A DNA stretch of 64,000 nucleotides from Amycolatopsis sp. 195334CR (GTDB lineage Bacteria > Actinomycetota > Actinomycetes > Mycobacteriales > Pseudonocardiaceae). The notes beneath the pieces are model-generated. The model did no database searches. It was not told where the DNA came from and saw only the letters and a program-made list of their open reading frames with translations. The first letter of the stretch is position 1, and the number at the start of each line of letters is the position of its first letter. The stretch lies in contig NZ_JAFJMJ010000002.1 in assembly GCF_017309385.1 (NCBI RefSeq), forward strand, positions 124,001 to 188,000. The letters run 5' to 3'. Shown here one piece after another: positions 17,079-26,227 of the stretch. Position numbers and translations under genes: made by a program.

Positions 17079-20000
17079 CGCCGGGCTCCCGTGTTGAAGT
17101 ACTTCGCCTCCGGGTGGTGCAGCACGATCGCGTCGGTCGACTGCTCGGGGTGCAGCTGGTACTCCTCGGACAGCTCGACGCCGATGCGCGACGGGTCGAG
17201 CAGCGCGGCGATCTTCGCGCGGTCCTCCAGGTCCGGGCAGGCGCCGTAGCCGAGGGAGAACCGGGCGCCGCGGTACTTCAGCGCGAACATGTCCTCCACC
17301 GCCGCCGGATCCTCGTGCGCGTACCCCAGTTCCGCGCGCACCCGCGCGTGCCAGTACTCGGCGAGCGCCTCGGCCAACTGCACCGACAACCCGTGCAGCT
17401 CCAGGTAGTCGCGGTAGGCATCGGCGGCGAACAGCTCGGCCGTCCGCTGCCCGATCCGCGAGCCGACGGTGACGATCTGCAGGCCGACCACGTCGACCTC
17501 GCCGGACTCCTCCGGCCGGAAGAAGTCGGCCAGGCACAGCCGCCGCCCGCGCGGCTGGCGGGGGAAGGAGAACCGGGTCCGCTCGGAACCGGTTTCGGAC
17601 AGCAGGATCAGATCGTCCCCTTTGGACACGCAGGGGAAGTAGCCGTAGACGACGGCGGCTTCGAGCAGGTTCGCCGTGTGCAGCTCGTCCAGCCAGCCGC
17701 GCAGGCGCGGCCTGCCCTCGGTCTCGGCCAGCTCGGCGTAGGACGGCCCGTTCCCGCGTGCCTGCTTGAGCCCCCACTGCCCCTTGAACAACGCGTCCTC
17801 GTCCAGCCAGGACGCGTAGTCCTTCAGCGGGATTCCCTTGACCACCCGGGTGCCCCAGAACGGCGGCTCCGGGATCGGGTTGTCGATCGCCACGTCCGAG
17901 CGCACCGAACCCTCGTCCGGTGGCGGCGCCAGCACCTCGGCGGTGGTGGTTTTGGCCACCCGGCGCGGTTTCAGCTCGGGCAGGGTGGCGCCCGGGACCC
18001 CGCGTTTCACCGCGATCAGCGCGTCCATCAGGCGCAACCCCTCGAAGGCGTCGCGCGCGTACCGGACCTCGCCGTCGTAGATCTCGTGCAGGTCCTGCTC
18101 CACGTAGGCGCGGGTGAGCGCGGCCCCGCCGAGGATCACCGGGTAGTCCGCCGCCAGCTTCCGCTGGTTCAGCTCCTCCAGGTTCTCCTTCATGATCACC
18201 GTGGACTTCACCAGCAGCCCGGACATGCCGATCACGTCGGCCTTGTGCTCGACCGCGGCCTCCAGGATCGCCGACACCGGCTGCTTGATGCCCAGGTTCA
18301 CCACGGTGTAGCCGTTGTTGGACAGGATGATGTCGACCAGGTTCTTGCCGATGTCGTGCACGTCGCCGCGCACGGTGGCGAGCACGATGGTGCCCTTGCC
18401 CGCCGCGTCCGACTTCTCCATGTGCGGTTCCAGGTGCGCCACCGCGGTCTTCATCACCTCGGCGGACTGCAGCACGAACGGCAGCTGCATCTGCCCGGAA
18501 CCGAACAGCTCACCGACCACCTTCATGCCTTCGAGCAGCGTGTGGTTGACGATGTCCAGCGCCGGTTGTGTCTCCAGCGCCTGGTCGAGGTCGGCCTCCA
18601 GCCCGTTGCGCTCCCCGTCGATGATCCGGCGCTGCAGCCGTTCGTCCAGCGGCAACGCGAGCAGTGCCTCGGTTTTGCCCGCCTGCATGGACTTGCTGTC
18701 GACGCCCTCGAACAGGGTGAGGAACTCCTGCAGCGGGTCGTAGCCTTCGCGGCGGCGGTCGTAGATCAGGTCCAGCGCCACCTCGCGCTGTTCGTCGGCC
18801 AGCCGCGCGATCGGCAGGATCTTCGCCGCGTGCACGATCGCCGAATCCAGCCCGGCTTCCACGCATTCGTTGAGGAACACCGAGTTCAGCACCATGCGCG
18901 CGGCCGGGTTGAGGCCGAAGGAGATGTTGGACAGGCCGAGCGTGGTCTGCACCTCGGGGTGGCGCCGCTTCAGCTCGCGGATCGCCTCGATGGTGGCGAT
19001 ACCGTCCTTTCTGGACTCCTCCTGCCCGGTGGCGATGGTGAAGGTGAGGCAGTCGACGATGATGTCGCTCTCGCGCACGCCCCAGTTCCCGGTGAGGTCG
19101 GCGATCAGCCGCTCGGCCACCGCGACCTTGTGCTCGGGGGTGCGGGCCTGGCCCTCTTCGTCGATGGTCAGCGCGATCAGCGCGGCACCGTGCTCCACCG
19201 CGAGCGCGGTGATCTTGGCGAACCGCGAGTCCGGGCCGTCGCCGTCCTCGTAGTTCACCGAGTTGATCACCGCGCGCCCGCCGAGCTTTTCCAGCCCCGC
19301 CTGGAGAACGGCCGGTTCGGTGGAGTCGAGCACGATCGGCAGCGTGGAGCTGGTGGCGAACCGGCCTGCCACCTCGGCCATGTCGGCCACGCCGTCGCGG
19401 CCCACGTAGTCCACGCAGAGGTCGAGCAGGTGCGCGCCCTCGCGGATCTGCTCGCGGGCGAGTTCGACGCAGTCGTCCCAGCGACCTTCGAGCATGGCCT
19501 CGCGGAACTTCTTGGAGCCGTTGGCGTTCGTGCGCTCACCGATCGCGAGGTACGTGGTGTCCTGGCGGAACGGCACGGTCTGGTACAGGGAGGCGGCACC
19601 CGGTTCGGGGCGCGGGTCGCGGGGCGTGGGCCGCAGGTCGCGGACCCGTTCGACCACCTGCCGCAGGTGTTCCGGGGTGGTGCCGCAACAGCCGCCGACG
19701 AGGGAAAGGCCGTAGTCGCGGATGAACGCCTCGTGCGCGTCGGCGAGTTCGGCCGGGCTCAGCGGGTAGTGCGCGCCGTTCGAGCCGAGCACCGGCAGGC
19801 CCGCGTTGGGCATCGCGGAGACGCGGGTCCGCGCGTGCCGCGCCAGGTAACGCAGGTGCTCGCTCATCTCCGCGGGACCGGTGGCGCAGTTCAGCCCGAT
19901 CATGTCGATGCCGAGCGGTTCGAGCGCGGTCAGCGCGGCGCCGATCTCCGAACCCAGCAGCATCGTGCCGGTCGTCTCCACGGTGACCTGCACGATCAGC

Positions 20001-20563
20001 GGCAGGTCGGCCCCGGCCTCGGCGAGCGCGCGCTTGGCGCCGATCACCGCGGCCTTGGTCTGCAACAGGTCCTGGGTGGTTTCGACGAGAAGTGCGTCGG
20101 CACCACCGGAAATCAGCCCGGCGGCGTTGTCGCGGTAGGCGTCGCGCAGGTTCGCGTAGGCCGCGTGCCCGAGCGTGGGCAGCTTGGTGCCGGGGCCGAT
20201 CGAGCCGAGCACCCAGCGCGGGCGGCCGTCGGCGGCGAACTCGTCGGCGACCTGCCTGGCGATCCTCGCCCCGGCCTCGGCCAGTTCGAAGATGCGGTGG
20301 GCGATCTCGTATTCGCCCAGTGCGGCCAGGTTCGTGCCGAAGGTGTTGGTCTCCACGCAGTCCACGCCGACGGCGAAGTACGCCTCGTGCACCGACCGCA
20401 CGATGTCGGGGCGGGTCACGTTGAGGACCTCGTTGCAGCCTTCGAGCTGATCGAAGTCCGCCATGGTGGGGTTCTGCTCCTGCAGCATGGTGCCCATCGC
20501 GCCGTCCGCGACCACCACTCGGCTCGCCAGCGCTTCACGCAGCGCCCGCACCCGGTCCGTCAT
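17075..20563 (-). CDS. metH: Cobalamin-dependent methionine synthase
   Basis: A full four-module MetH of 1162 residues. The homocysteine domain (1-310) carries the zinc cysteines C226 (LNCATG) and C292/C293 (GGCCGTT). The pterin domain follows (about 345-620, [12 protein letters not shown]). The B12-binding module contains D734-V-H736-D-I-G739, in which H736 is the lower cobalt ligand. The C-terminal reactivation domain binds AdoMet (about 900-1162, [15 protein letters not shown]). The start ATG at 20563 overlaps the adoK stop, and its stop overlaps the metF start, both as ATGA. No cobalamin riboswitch is visible upstream of the operon. Confidence 0.97.
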   Translation of the reverse strand: MTDRVRALREALASRVVVADGAMGTMLQEQNPTMADFDQLEGCNEVLNVTRPDIVRSVHEAYFAVGVDCVETNTFGTNLAALGEYEIAHRIFELAEAGARIARQVADEFAADGRPRWVLGSIGPGTKLPTLGHAAYANLRDAYRDNAAGLISGGADALLVETTQDLLQTKAAVIGAKRALAEAGADLPLIVQVTVETTGTMLLGSEIGAALTALEPLGIDMIGLNCATGPAEMSEHLRYLARHARTRVSAMPNAGLPVLGSNGAHYPLSPAELADAHEAFIRDYGLSLVGGCCGTTPEHLRQVVERVRDLRPTPRDPRPEPGAASLYQTVPFRQDTTYLAIGERTNANGSKKFREAMLEGRWDDCVELAREQIREGAHLLDLCVDYVGRDGVADMAEVAGRFATSSTLPIVLDSTEPAVLQAGLEKLGGRAVINSVNYEDGDGPDSRFAKITALAVEHGAALIALTIDEEGQARTPEHKVAVAERLIADLTGNWGVRESDIIVDCLTFTIATGQEESRKDGIATIEAIRELKRRHPEVQTTLGLSNISFGLNPAARMVLNSVFLNECVEAGLDSAIVHAAKILPIARLADEQREVALDLIYDRRREGYDPLQEFLTLFEGVDSKSMQAGKTEALLALPLDERLQRRIIDGERNGLEADLDQALETQPALDIVNHTLLEGMKVVGELFGSGQMQLPFVLQSAEVMKTAVAHLEPHMEKSDAAGKGTIVLATVRGDVHDIGKNLVDIILSNNGYTVVNLGIKQPVSAILEAAVEHKADVIGMSGLLVKSTVIMKENLEELNQRKLAADYPVILGGAALTRAYVEQDLHEIYDGEVRYARDAFEGLRLMDALIAVKRGVPGATLPELKPRRVAKTTTAEVLAPPPDEGSVRSDVAIDNPIPEPPFWGTRVVKGIPLKDYASWLDEDALFKGQWGLKQARGNGPSYAELAETEGRPRLRGWLDELHTANLLEAAVVYGYFPCVSKGDDLILLSETGSERTRFSFPRQPRGRRLCLADFFRPEESGEVDVVGLQIVTVGSRIGQRTAELFAADAYRDYLELHGLSVQLAEALAEYWHARVRAELGYAHEDPAAVEDMFALKYRGARFSLGYGACPDLEDRAKIAALLDPSRIGVELSEEYQLHPEQSTDAIVLHHPEAKYFNTGARR

Positions 20564-21525
20564 GCGACCTCCGCCAATCGCGACTCGATCTCGGCGCCCG
20601 CCGCCGGTCCGTAGCTCTCGGCCGCGCGGGCGGCGAGGTCGGAGGCGACCAGCTTGTACTCCTGCGGTCCCACGGTTTCCAGCGCGGCCGTGGCCAGCGC
20701 GCAGCCGAGCTGCGCGGCGCGTTCGTCCGGCCAGCCCCAGGCGAACCCGGCCAGGTACCCGGCGCGGAAGGCGTCGCCCACGCCGGTGGGATCGGCGATG
20801 TCGTGCGCGGGCACCGCGGGCACGCGCAGCGAGCGGCCACCGTCGATGCCCACGCCTTCCCCGCCGTAGGTGGTGATCCAGGTGCGCACGCGGTCGAGCA
20901 CCTGCCGCCGCGTCCAGCCGGTGCGTTCCTGCAGCAGCGCGGCCTCGTACTCGTTGGTGAACAGGAACTGCGCCCCGGTCACCAATTGCCGGACCTGTTC
21001 GCGGTCCAGCGTGGCGAGCTGCTGCGAGGGGTCGGCGGCGAACGGAACGCCGAGCGCCCGGCACTGCTCGGTGTGGCGCAGCATCGCCTCGGGATCGTCG
21101 GGGGCGAGCACGGCCAGGTCGATCGGGCCTTGGCCGGCCAGGTCGATCTCCTTGGCCTCGGTCATCGCGCCGGGGTAGAAGGTGGCGATCTGGTTCTGCT
21201 CCAGATCGGTGGTGCAGGTGAACCGCGCGGTGTGCCGGTGTTCGCTGATCAGCACCGCTTCGGTGTCGACGCCGTGGTCGCGCAGCCAGTCGCCGTAGTC
21301 GCCGAAGTCCGGGCCGACCGCGCCGGCCAGCAGCGGGCGCAGCCCGAGCCTGCCGAGCCCGAAGGCGATGTTGGCGGCCACCCCGCCACGCCGGACCTCC
21401 AGGCGGTCGGCCAGGAACGACAGCGAGACGCGGTCGAGCCGGTCGGCCAGGAACAGTTCGCTGAACTTCCCGGGAAAGGTCATCAGGTGGTCGGTGGCGA
21501 TCGAGCCTGCGACGGTGATGCGCAC
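20560..21525 (-). CDS. adoK: Adenosine kinase (PfkB family, mycobacterial AdoK type)
   Basis: A 321-residue PfkB-family kinase. The opening VAGSIATDHLMTFPGKFSE and the later RFTCTTDLEQNQIATFYPGA resemble Mycobacterium tuberculosis adenosine kinase closely. The ribose-binding GG is at 48-49, and the catalytic base D251 is in DPTGVGDAFRAGYLAG. It phosphorylates adenosine to AMP. As first gene of the operon it would remove the adenosine released when S-adenosylhomocysteine is hydrolysed, while MetH re-methylates the homocysteine. The GTG start at 21525 has a strong GAGGAGG site. A TGTGA-N6-TCACA palindrome lies 74 bp upstream. Confidence 0.92.
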   Translation of the reverse strand: MRITVAGSIATDHLMTFPGKFSELFLADRLDRVSLSFLADRLEVRRGGVAANIAFGLGRLGLRPLLAGAVGPDFGDYGDWLRDHGVDTEAVLISEHRHTARFTCTTDLEQNQIATFYPGAMTEAKEIDLAGQGPIDLAVLAPDDPEAMLRHTEQCRALGVPFAADPSQQLATLDREQVRQLVTGAQFLFTNEYEAALLQERTGWTRRQVLDRVRTWITTYGGEGVGIDGGRSLRVPAVPAHDIADPTGVGDAFRAGYLAGFAWGWPDERAAQLGCALATAALETVGPQEYKLVASDLAARAAESYGPAAGAEIESRLAEVA

Positions 21526-21598
21526 GGGCGATCCTCCTCGGACTGGGGCCGGGCCTCAGTTTCCGGGCGGATCGGGGCGGCACTTCTTTTCGTTCGGC

Positions 21599-21614
21599 TG
21601 TGATCTGAGTCACA
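21599..21614. promoter_or_regulatory. CRP-type palindrome TGTGATCTGAGTCACA
   Basis: This is a perfect match to TGTGA-N6-TCACA, the consensus shared by E. coli CRP and actinobacterial CRP/GlxR proteins. It lies 74 bp before the adoK start and 119 bp before the divergent GT-C-like gene, so it could regulate either. Confidence 0.65.
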
Positions 21615-21732
21615 AGGTTGAAACATCACCGGGGCGTCCGAGAGAAGGAGAAAGTGCGACGTCCCGGAAACCTGGGTGCTCCCGAGGGCGTTGATCCGGT
21701 GTCATCCGTTCACCCGTCGGGGGGATCCGAGC

Positions 21733-23529
21733 GTGGCTGTTGCCAGTCCGGTTCGTGCGCAACTGCCACCCGCCCCAGCCGTCGCCGTGGTGCCCCGGCG
21801 CGGCCGGATCCTGCTGCACGCGGCGTGGATCACCGCGCTCGCGGTGGTGGCCGAGTGGCGGTTCGGCCGGTTCGGCTTCCACCCCTCCGACCAGGGCTTC
21901 ATCCTCGCGCAGAGCTGGCGGATCCTGCACGGGGAGATCCCGCACGCGGACATCGTCTCGGCGCGGCCGCTGGCCTCGGCGCTGCTGCACACGGTGGACT
22001 TCTTCATCCCGGGGCCGTTGTTCGTGGTCTCCGGTGTGCTCTCGATGCTGGAGCTGACCCTGGCCACCGTGGCGCTCGCCGCGCTGGTCACCCGCCGCCC
22101 GGTGCTGACCTGGGGGCCGGGCTTCACCGCGCTGGTGGCCGCGGCGGCGCTGCTGAACCTGAACGGGTTCCCGATGATGGCCTGGCACACCATCGACGGC
22201 ATCGCGCTGGTGGCCTGCGGTGCGTGGGCGCTGGACACCGGACTGCGGTCGGGACGCGCCTGGCCGCGGCGGCTGGGGTTGTTCCTGTTCGGCGTCGCGG
22301 GGTTCGTCAAGCAGGGCTTCCTGGCCGCGATCGTGCTGGCCGCGGTGTGGCTGGTGCTGCACCCGTCAGGCCGCGCCGGGGCACTGCGGGCCTGGCGGTG
22401 GTGGCGCCGGACCGTGGTGGATCTGCTGGTGCTCGGCGCCTTCCCGCTCGCCTACGTCGCGGTGGTGTGGCTGGCGGACGGGTACGAGTCGATGTACGCG
22501 CAGGTGGCGACCGGCGTCCCGGCGTACGGCGAGCGGCTGGTCGCGTTCTGGGTGGACGAGTTCTTCTTCACCCCGCTCGGCGTCCCGCTGCCGCACACGC
22601 CGGTGCCGCTGATCCTGGTTTTCGGCGGGATCGCGGCCTTGCTGGTGGTGGTGCGGCTGGCCGGGCGGTGGCCGTTGCTGGACCGCGCGCTGGTGCTCGC
22701 CGGTACCGCGACCGTGACGGCGGCGCTGGCCTGGGGGTTCTACGCGCGCGAACCGCGCTGGGCCGACGTGCTCTGGTGGGCGGCGGCCGCGGCGCTGGTG
22801 GTCGCCACGGTGTCCCGCCGCCGGGTGCCGCCCGCGGCCCTGCTGGTGGTCGTGCTCGGTTACCTGATCAGCCTGTCGTGGGGCGTGGACACCCCGGCGC
22901 TGCTCGCCGGGAGCCTCGGGCTGACCGCGGTCCTGCTGCTGGTCGAGGGCATGCCGCCAGTCCCGTCGCCGGGCCGGTCGATCACCGCGCTGACCGGGGT
23001 GGTGGTGTTCGCCGTCGCCGGGTTCGCCGTGGTGCAGCGCCACGACCGCGCGCCCTACCTGGACCTGCCCGCCGCCCGGCTGACCGAGGACCTCGGCGCG
23101 GTCACCCCGGAAATGCGCGGCGTGCGCACGAATCCGGCCACTTACCGCTACGTTTCCCAGCTGAATTCCTGCCTGCGCCGGTTCCCCGCGTCGAAGGTGG
23201 CGGTGCTGCCGGACAATGCGTTCGCCTATCCGGTGTTCGGGTTGCGGAATCCGTATCCGCTGGAATGGCCGCTGCCGCTGGAACTGGTCGGCGACGGCCC
23301 GGCCAGGATGATCGAGCGGTCGCACGAGCTCAACCGCGAGGGCGACTACCTGGTGCTGTTCCAGACGGTGCGGCCGGAGGTGCTGGCCAACGGCGGTGAG
23401 GTCCCGCGCTGGACCACGCCGGACGCGCCGATCTTCGACCACGCGGACCTGGAGAACGACATCAGGGCGATACTGACCGGGCAGCCCGTCACCTGTGGCA
23501 GCTTCGTCGGAAAATGGGCACCTGGTTAA
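21733..23529 (+). CDS. Polytopic GT-C-like membrane protein
   Basis: A 598-residue protein with about ten or more hydrophobic helices, beginning after a short cytoplasmic leader (ILLHAAWITALAVVAEWRFG). The first periplasmic loop has FHPSDQGFILAQSWRILHGE, the position where GT-C glycosyltransferases place a catalytic Asp/Glu, and the C-terminal 130 residues form a soluble extracytoplasmic tail (VTPEMRGVRTNPATYRYVSQ). This fits lipid-linked-sugar GT-C enzymes, but the substrate is unknown. GTG 21733 was chosen because GGGGGGAT sits just upstream; the frame is open to 21676. It is divergent from the adoK operon across the CRP-type site. Confidence 0.7.
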   Translation: MAVASPVRAQLPPAPAVAVVPRRGRILLHAAWITALAVVAEWRFGRFGFHPSDQGFILAQSWRILHGEIPHADIVSARPLASALLHTVDFFIPGPLFVVSGVLSMLELTLATVALAALVTRRPVLTWGPGFTALVAAAALLNLNGFPMMAWHTIDGIALVACGAWALDTGLRSGRAWPRRLGLFLFGVAGFVKQGFLAAIVLAAVWLVLHPSGRAGALRAWRWWRRTVVDLLVLGAFPLAYVAVVWLADGYESMYAQVATGVPAYGERLVAFWVDEFFFTPLGVPLPHTPVPLILVFGGIAALLVVVRLAGRWPLLDRALVLAGTATVTAALAWGFYAREPRWADVLWWAAAAALVVATVSRRRVPPAALLVVVLGYLISLSWGVDTPALLAGSLGLTAVLLLVEGMPPVPSPGRSITALTGVVVFAVAGFAVVQRHDRAPYLDLPAARLTEDLGAVTPEMRGVRTNPATYRYVSQLNSCLRRFPASKVAVLPDNAFAYPVFGLRNPYPLEWPLPLELVGDGPARMIERSHELNREGDYLVLFQTVRPEVLANGGEVPRWTTPDAPIFDHADLENDIRAILTGQPVTCGSFVGKWAPG

Positions 23530-23536
23530 TGCGGCT

Positions 23537-23574
23537 ATTGCGCATTGTGCAATAAAATTCCGGTTCGCCGGAAT
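23537..23574 (+). terminator. Double hairpin between GT-C-like and ThiG-like genes
   Basis: ATTGC/GCAAT pair around seven bases (23537-23553). Four bases later ATTCCGG (23557-23563) and CCGGAAT (23568-23574) form a perfect stem with a TTCG tetraloop. The second hairpin ends 17 bases before the GTG of the next gene, so it may terminate or modulate translation. Confidence 0.5.
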
Positions 23575-23591
23575 CGGGGTACGGTTGGGCG

Positions 23592-24305
23592 GTGCACGCC
23601 TGGTTGCGGGTGAAGGGCAGGGAGTTCCGGTCGCGGTTGCTGCTCGGTGCGGAACTCTACGATTCGGCGAAACTGATCGGCGAGGTGCTCGAAGCCGGCG
23701 GTTGTGACGTCTTCATCACCACGCTCGACCTCGGCACCGGGCGGTCCGGGGTGGCGCTGTCGGAACTGTCGCGGTTCGTCGACGTCGACACGTTCACCTG
23801 GGTCGGCACCACGTCGTTCGCGCGCAGCGGTGACGAGGCGCTGCGGACCGCGCGGTTGCTGCGGTCCTCGTTCGGCATCGAGATCGTCAAGCTCGACGTG
23901 CGCGACGTGGCGAACCTGCCGGACGGCCCGGCCACGGTGACCGTCGCCGAGCAGTTGCTGTCCGAGGGGTTCGCCGTGCTGCCGCTGGTCAGCGCCGAGC
24001 CGGCGTTGGTCACCCGGCTCGCCGAGGCGGGCTGCGCGGCGGTCCGCGTGGTCGCGTCGCCGGTGGGCAGCGGGCGCGGGATCACCGACGAAGGCGCGTT
24101 GCGGTCGGTGCTGGCGGTGGCGACCGTGCCGATCGTGGTCGAATGCGGGATCGGCTCGGTCGCGCACGCGGCGAGAGCCCTCGAACTGGGTGCGGACGCG
24201 GTGCTGGTCAATACCGCGGTGGCGATCGCGCCGGACCCGCCCGGCATGGCGCGGGCGATGCGGCACGCGGTACTGGCGGGCCGCCTGGCCGCCGCCGCCC
24301 GGTGA
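23592..24305 (+). CDS. ThiG-like thiazole synthase family protein
   Basis: A 237-residue TIM-barrel protein of the ThiG family. The N-terminus VKGREFRSRLLLG matches the ThiG opening, the Schiff-base lysine is K100 in EIVKLDV, and the phosphate loop is seen in VASPVGSGRGITD and VECGIGSVAHAARALELGAD. ThiG forms the thiazole phosphate of thiamine from DXP and ThiS-thiocarboxylate. Here no thiS, thiO, thiF or thiE lies nearby and the sequence is fairly diverged. In Amycolatopsis orientalis a ThiG homologue (BexX) makes a 2-thiosugar for BE-7585A, so a specialised sulfur-transfer role is possible. The start is GTG 23592. It ends just before the IS30-split repeat. Confidence 0.8.
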   Translation: MHAWLRVKGREFRSRLLLGAELYDSAKLIGEVLEAGGCDVFITTLDLGTGRSGVALSELSRFVDVDTFTWVGTTSFARSGDEALRTARLLRSSFGIEIVKLDVRDVANLPDGPATVTVAEQLLSEGFAVLPLVSAEPALVTRLAEAGCAAVRVVASPVGSGRGITDEGALRSVLAVATVPIVVECGIGSVAHAARALELGADAVLVNTAVAIAPDPPGMARAMRHAVLAGRLAAAAR

Positions 24306-24313
24306 GCCTGGAT

Positions 24314-24356
24314 GCAGTGAATGTGGCTTTCACCGCGTAATCGGCAGTGAAAGCCA
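24314..24356. repeat. Left part of 53-bp double-hairpin repeat, interrupted by IS30
   Basis: The first arm occupies 24314-24336 (GCAGTGAATGTGG..TTTCACCGC), then a seven-base spacer GTAATCG, then the start of the second arm GCAGTGAAAGCCA (24344-24356). The rest of the second arm lies beyond the insertion at 25447-25456. A complete relative is at 37841-37893. Confidence 0.85.
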
Positions 24357-24384
24357 GGTGGTCTCAATCGGTTGTTGCAAGTAG
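24357..24384. repeat. IS30 left terminal inverted repeat
   Basis: 28 bases, matching the right terminal repeat with three mismatches. The inner half, GGTTGTTGCAAGTAG, is identical. Confidence 0.9.
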
Positions 24385-24407
24385 CGGCAGCTGATAGGAG
24401 ATCTCTC

Positions 24408-25436
24408 ATGCCAGGACCCCGGTTGACGTGCGAGGAACGAGTGATGATCCAGAACGGTCTGGATCAGGGGCTTACCCAGGACGCGATCGCGAAAGTCCTG
24501 GGTAAGTCCCCCTCGACGATCTCACGAGAAGTACGCCGCGGCGGTGGACCGCGGTGTTCCAGGCCCGGCACCACGATCACCGGCCGGCCTCGCCGCTACC
24601 GGGCCGACCGAGCCCAGCGCCTGGCCATCGAACGCGGCCGCCGCCCGAAACCCCACCTGCTGACAGGCGAACTGGCGGCGGTGGTGACCGGTCTGCTGGA
24701 AGCGGACTGGTCACCCCAGCAGATCTCGCAGATGCTGCCGACGTTGTTCCCCGATGATGAGGCTATGCGGGTGAGTCACGAGACGATCTATCAGTCGTTG
24801 TTCGTCCAAGGCCGTGGTGAGCTGCGGCGGGAACTGGCCGCTCACCTGCGCAGCGGCCGCACCGGCCGCCGATCCCGCGCGGCCACCGGGGCGCGCCGCG
24901 CGGGCCGTATCGCCGGCATGGTCCCGATCAGCCAGCGTCCCGCCACCGCCACCGACCGGGCCGTTCCCGGGCACTGGGAAGGCGACCTGCTCCTGGGCGG
25001 TACCGGCAAGGGCGCGGTGATCACCCTGGTCGAGCGGACCTCGAGGTTCGTGCTGCTGGCACCACTACCGGACAGTCACAAAGCCCTCGACGTCCGCACA
25101 CTGCTCACCGGCATGATCACCGCCCTGCCCGACACGCTCACCCAATCGCTGACCTGGGACCAGGGCAACGAGATGGCCCAGCACGCCCAGTTCACCCTCG
25201 ACACCGGCCTGCAGGTCTACTTCTGCGACCCACACAGCCCCTGGCAACGCGGCACCAACGAAAACACCAACGGCCTGCTCCGCCAATACTGGCCCAAAGG
25301 CTCAGACCTACGCCACCTCACCCAAACCCACTGCGACACCATCGCCCAGCGCCTGAACACCCGCCCACGCAAAACCCTCAACTGGCACACTCCAGCACAA
25401 ACACTCGACAAAGCCCTACTTGCAACAACCAGTTGA
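24408..25436 (+). CDS. IS30 family transposase
   Basis: A 342-residue transposase. An N-terminal helix-turn-helix contains LTCEERVMIQNGLDQGLTQD and KSPSTISREVRRGG, the IS30 signature for terminal-repeat binding. The DDE catalytic core follows: first Asp in GHWEGDLLLG, second in TWDQGNEMAQH, and Glu in RGTNENTNGLLRQYWPKG. No stop or frameshift interrupts it. ATG 24408 has an AGGAG site 7 bases upstream and was preferred to the in-frame start inside the left terminal repeat. The stop codon lies within the right terminal repeat. Confidence 0.95.
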   Translation: MPGPRLTCEERVMIQNGLDQGLTQDAIAKVLGKSPSTISREVRRGGGPRCSRPGTTITGRPRRYRADRAQRLAIERGRRPKPHLLTGELAAVVTGLLEADWSPQQISQMLPTLFPDDEAMRVSHETIYQSLFVQGRGELRRELAAHLRSGRTGRRSRAATGARRAGRIAGMVPISQRPATATDRAVPGHWEGDLLLGGTGKGAVITLVERTSRFVLLAPLPDSHKALDVRTLLTGMITALPDTLTQSLTWDQGNEMAQHAQFTLDTGLQVYFCDPHSPWQRGTNENTNGLLRQYWPKGSDLRHLTQTHCDTIAQRLNTRPRKTLNWHTPAQTLDKALLATTS

Positions 25437-25443
25437 GACCGCC
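25416..25443. repeat. IS30 right terminal inverted repeat
   Basis: 28 bases, the reverse complement of 24357-24384 apart from three substitutions. It overlaps the transposase stop codon. Confidence 0.9.
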
Positions 25444-25456
25444 CCACATTCACTGC
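25444..25456. repeat. Right part of 53-bp double-hairpin repeat
   Basis: CCA (the duplicated target bases) followed by CATTCACTGC completes the second arm begun at 24344. The rebuilt arm reads GCAGTGAA, seven bases, TTCACTGC. Confidence 0.85.
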
Positions 25457-25462
25457 ACGCGG

Positions 25463-26227
25463 TCAGCGGGCGGCGCGGCGGAACAGCACCCCGGTGATCG
25501 GGACGGCGACAAAGAGGATGCCGGTCCACCACAGCACCGCCAGCCAGCCGTCGCCGGTGGTGGGGAGGCCGAGCAGGAGCGGCCGCACGGTGTCCATCAC
25601 CAGGGTGATCGGCTGGTTCTCCACCACCACGCGCAGCCAGCCCGGCAGCGTGTCCGACGGGGCGAAGGCGCTGCTCACGTACGGCGCGAAGACCAGGAAC
25701 ACGCTCAGCCCGCTCGCGCCCTCCATGGTTTTCGCGATCATGCCGAGGATCGCGGCCAGGAACGCCATCGCGACCGAGAAGAGCAGCAGCAGCCCGGCCA
25801 CGGCCAGCCAGCCGTCGAGGTCCGCGCGCGGCCGGAAGCCGACGAGCATGCCGACGCCCAGCATCACCACGGTGGAGATCGCGTTGCGCACCACCGCCGC
25901 GGCCACGTGCCCGATGATCACCGCCGAGCTGAGCACCGGCATCGAGCGCAGCCGGTCGACGAAGCCCTCGGCCAGGTCCGCGCGCACCGCCGTCGCCGTC
26001 GCGGTGGAGTTCATCGAAACGCTCAGCACGAGCATGCCGGCGATCAGGTAGTCGGCGTAGTTGTTCGCGCCGGTGGCGATCGCGCCGCCGAACATGTACC
26101 GGAAGACCAGCAGGATCATCGCCGGCAGCAGGACCGCGACCACCACCTGCTCGCCGTTGCGCACGATGTGCCGCAGCGACCGCCCGATCAGCGCCCCGGA
26201 ATCGGTCACCGCCCACCGCAGGGTCAT
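25463..26227 (-). CDS. ABC-2 type permease (DrrB-like)
   Basis: A 254-residue permease with six hydrophobic segments, starting with a short cytoplasmic helix (ALIGRSLRHIVRNGEQ) before VVVAVLLPAMILLVFRYMFG, the arrangement of daunorubicin-resistance DrrB proteins. The region EGFVDRLRSMPVLSSAVIIG is typical of the family coupling loop. ATG 26227 overlaps the ATPase stop as ATGA. With the ATPase it forms an exporter, and the substrate is probably amphiphilic; both are controlled by the divergent TetR gene. The gene ends next to the repeat carrying the IS30 insertion. Confidence 0.9.
   Translation of the reverse strand: MTLRWAVTDSGALIGRSLRHIVRNGEQVVVAVLLPAMILLVFRYMFGGAIATGANNYADYLIAGMLVLSVSMNSTATATAVRADLAEGFVDRLRSMPVLSSAVIIGHVAAAVVRNAISTVVMLGVGMLVGFRPRADLDGWLAVAGLLLLFSVAMAFLAAILGMIAKTMEGASGLSVFLVFAPYVSSAFAPSDTLPGWLRVVVENQPITLVMDTVRPLLLGLPTTGDGWLAVLWWTGILFVAVPITGVLFRRAAR

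Larger units (their letters stand above)
24357..25443 (+). mobile_element. IS30-family insertion sequence, intact
   Basis: The element is 1087 bp. The terminal inverted repeats are 28 bp (24357-24384 and 25416-25443) and differ at three positions, sharing GGTTGTTGCAAGTAG at their inner ends and GGTCTCAA near the outer ends. The target duplication is CCA (24354-24356 and 25444-25446), the 2-3 bp expected of IS30. Removing the element and one CCA restores a continuous 53-bp intergenic palindrome. It carries one complete transposase gene and so may still be mobile. Confidence 0.93.

Noticed and set aside
17069..20614. 1181-codon plus-strand frame opposite metH
   Set aside because: It is entirely antisense to metH, rich in His/Arg/Gln-type shadow sequence and has no recognisable domain. 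It results from the G/C bias at third positions.
21526..21732. Cobalamin or SAM riboswitch before the metH operon
   Set aside because: No B12 box or SAM-box core was found in this short leader; only the CRP-type palindrome stands out.
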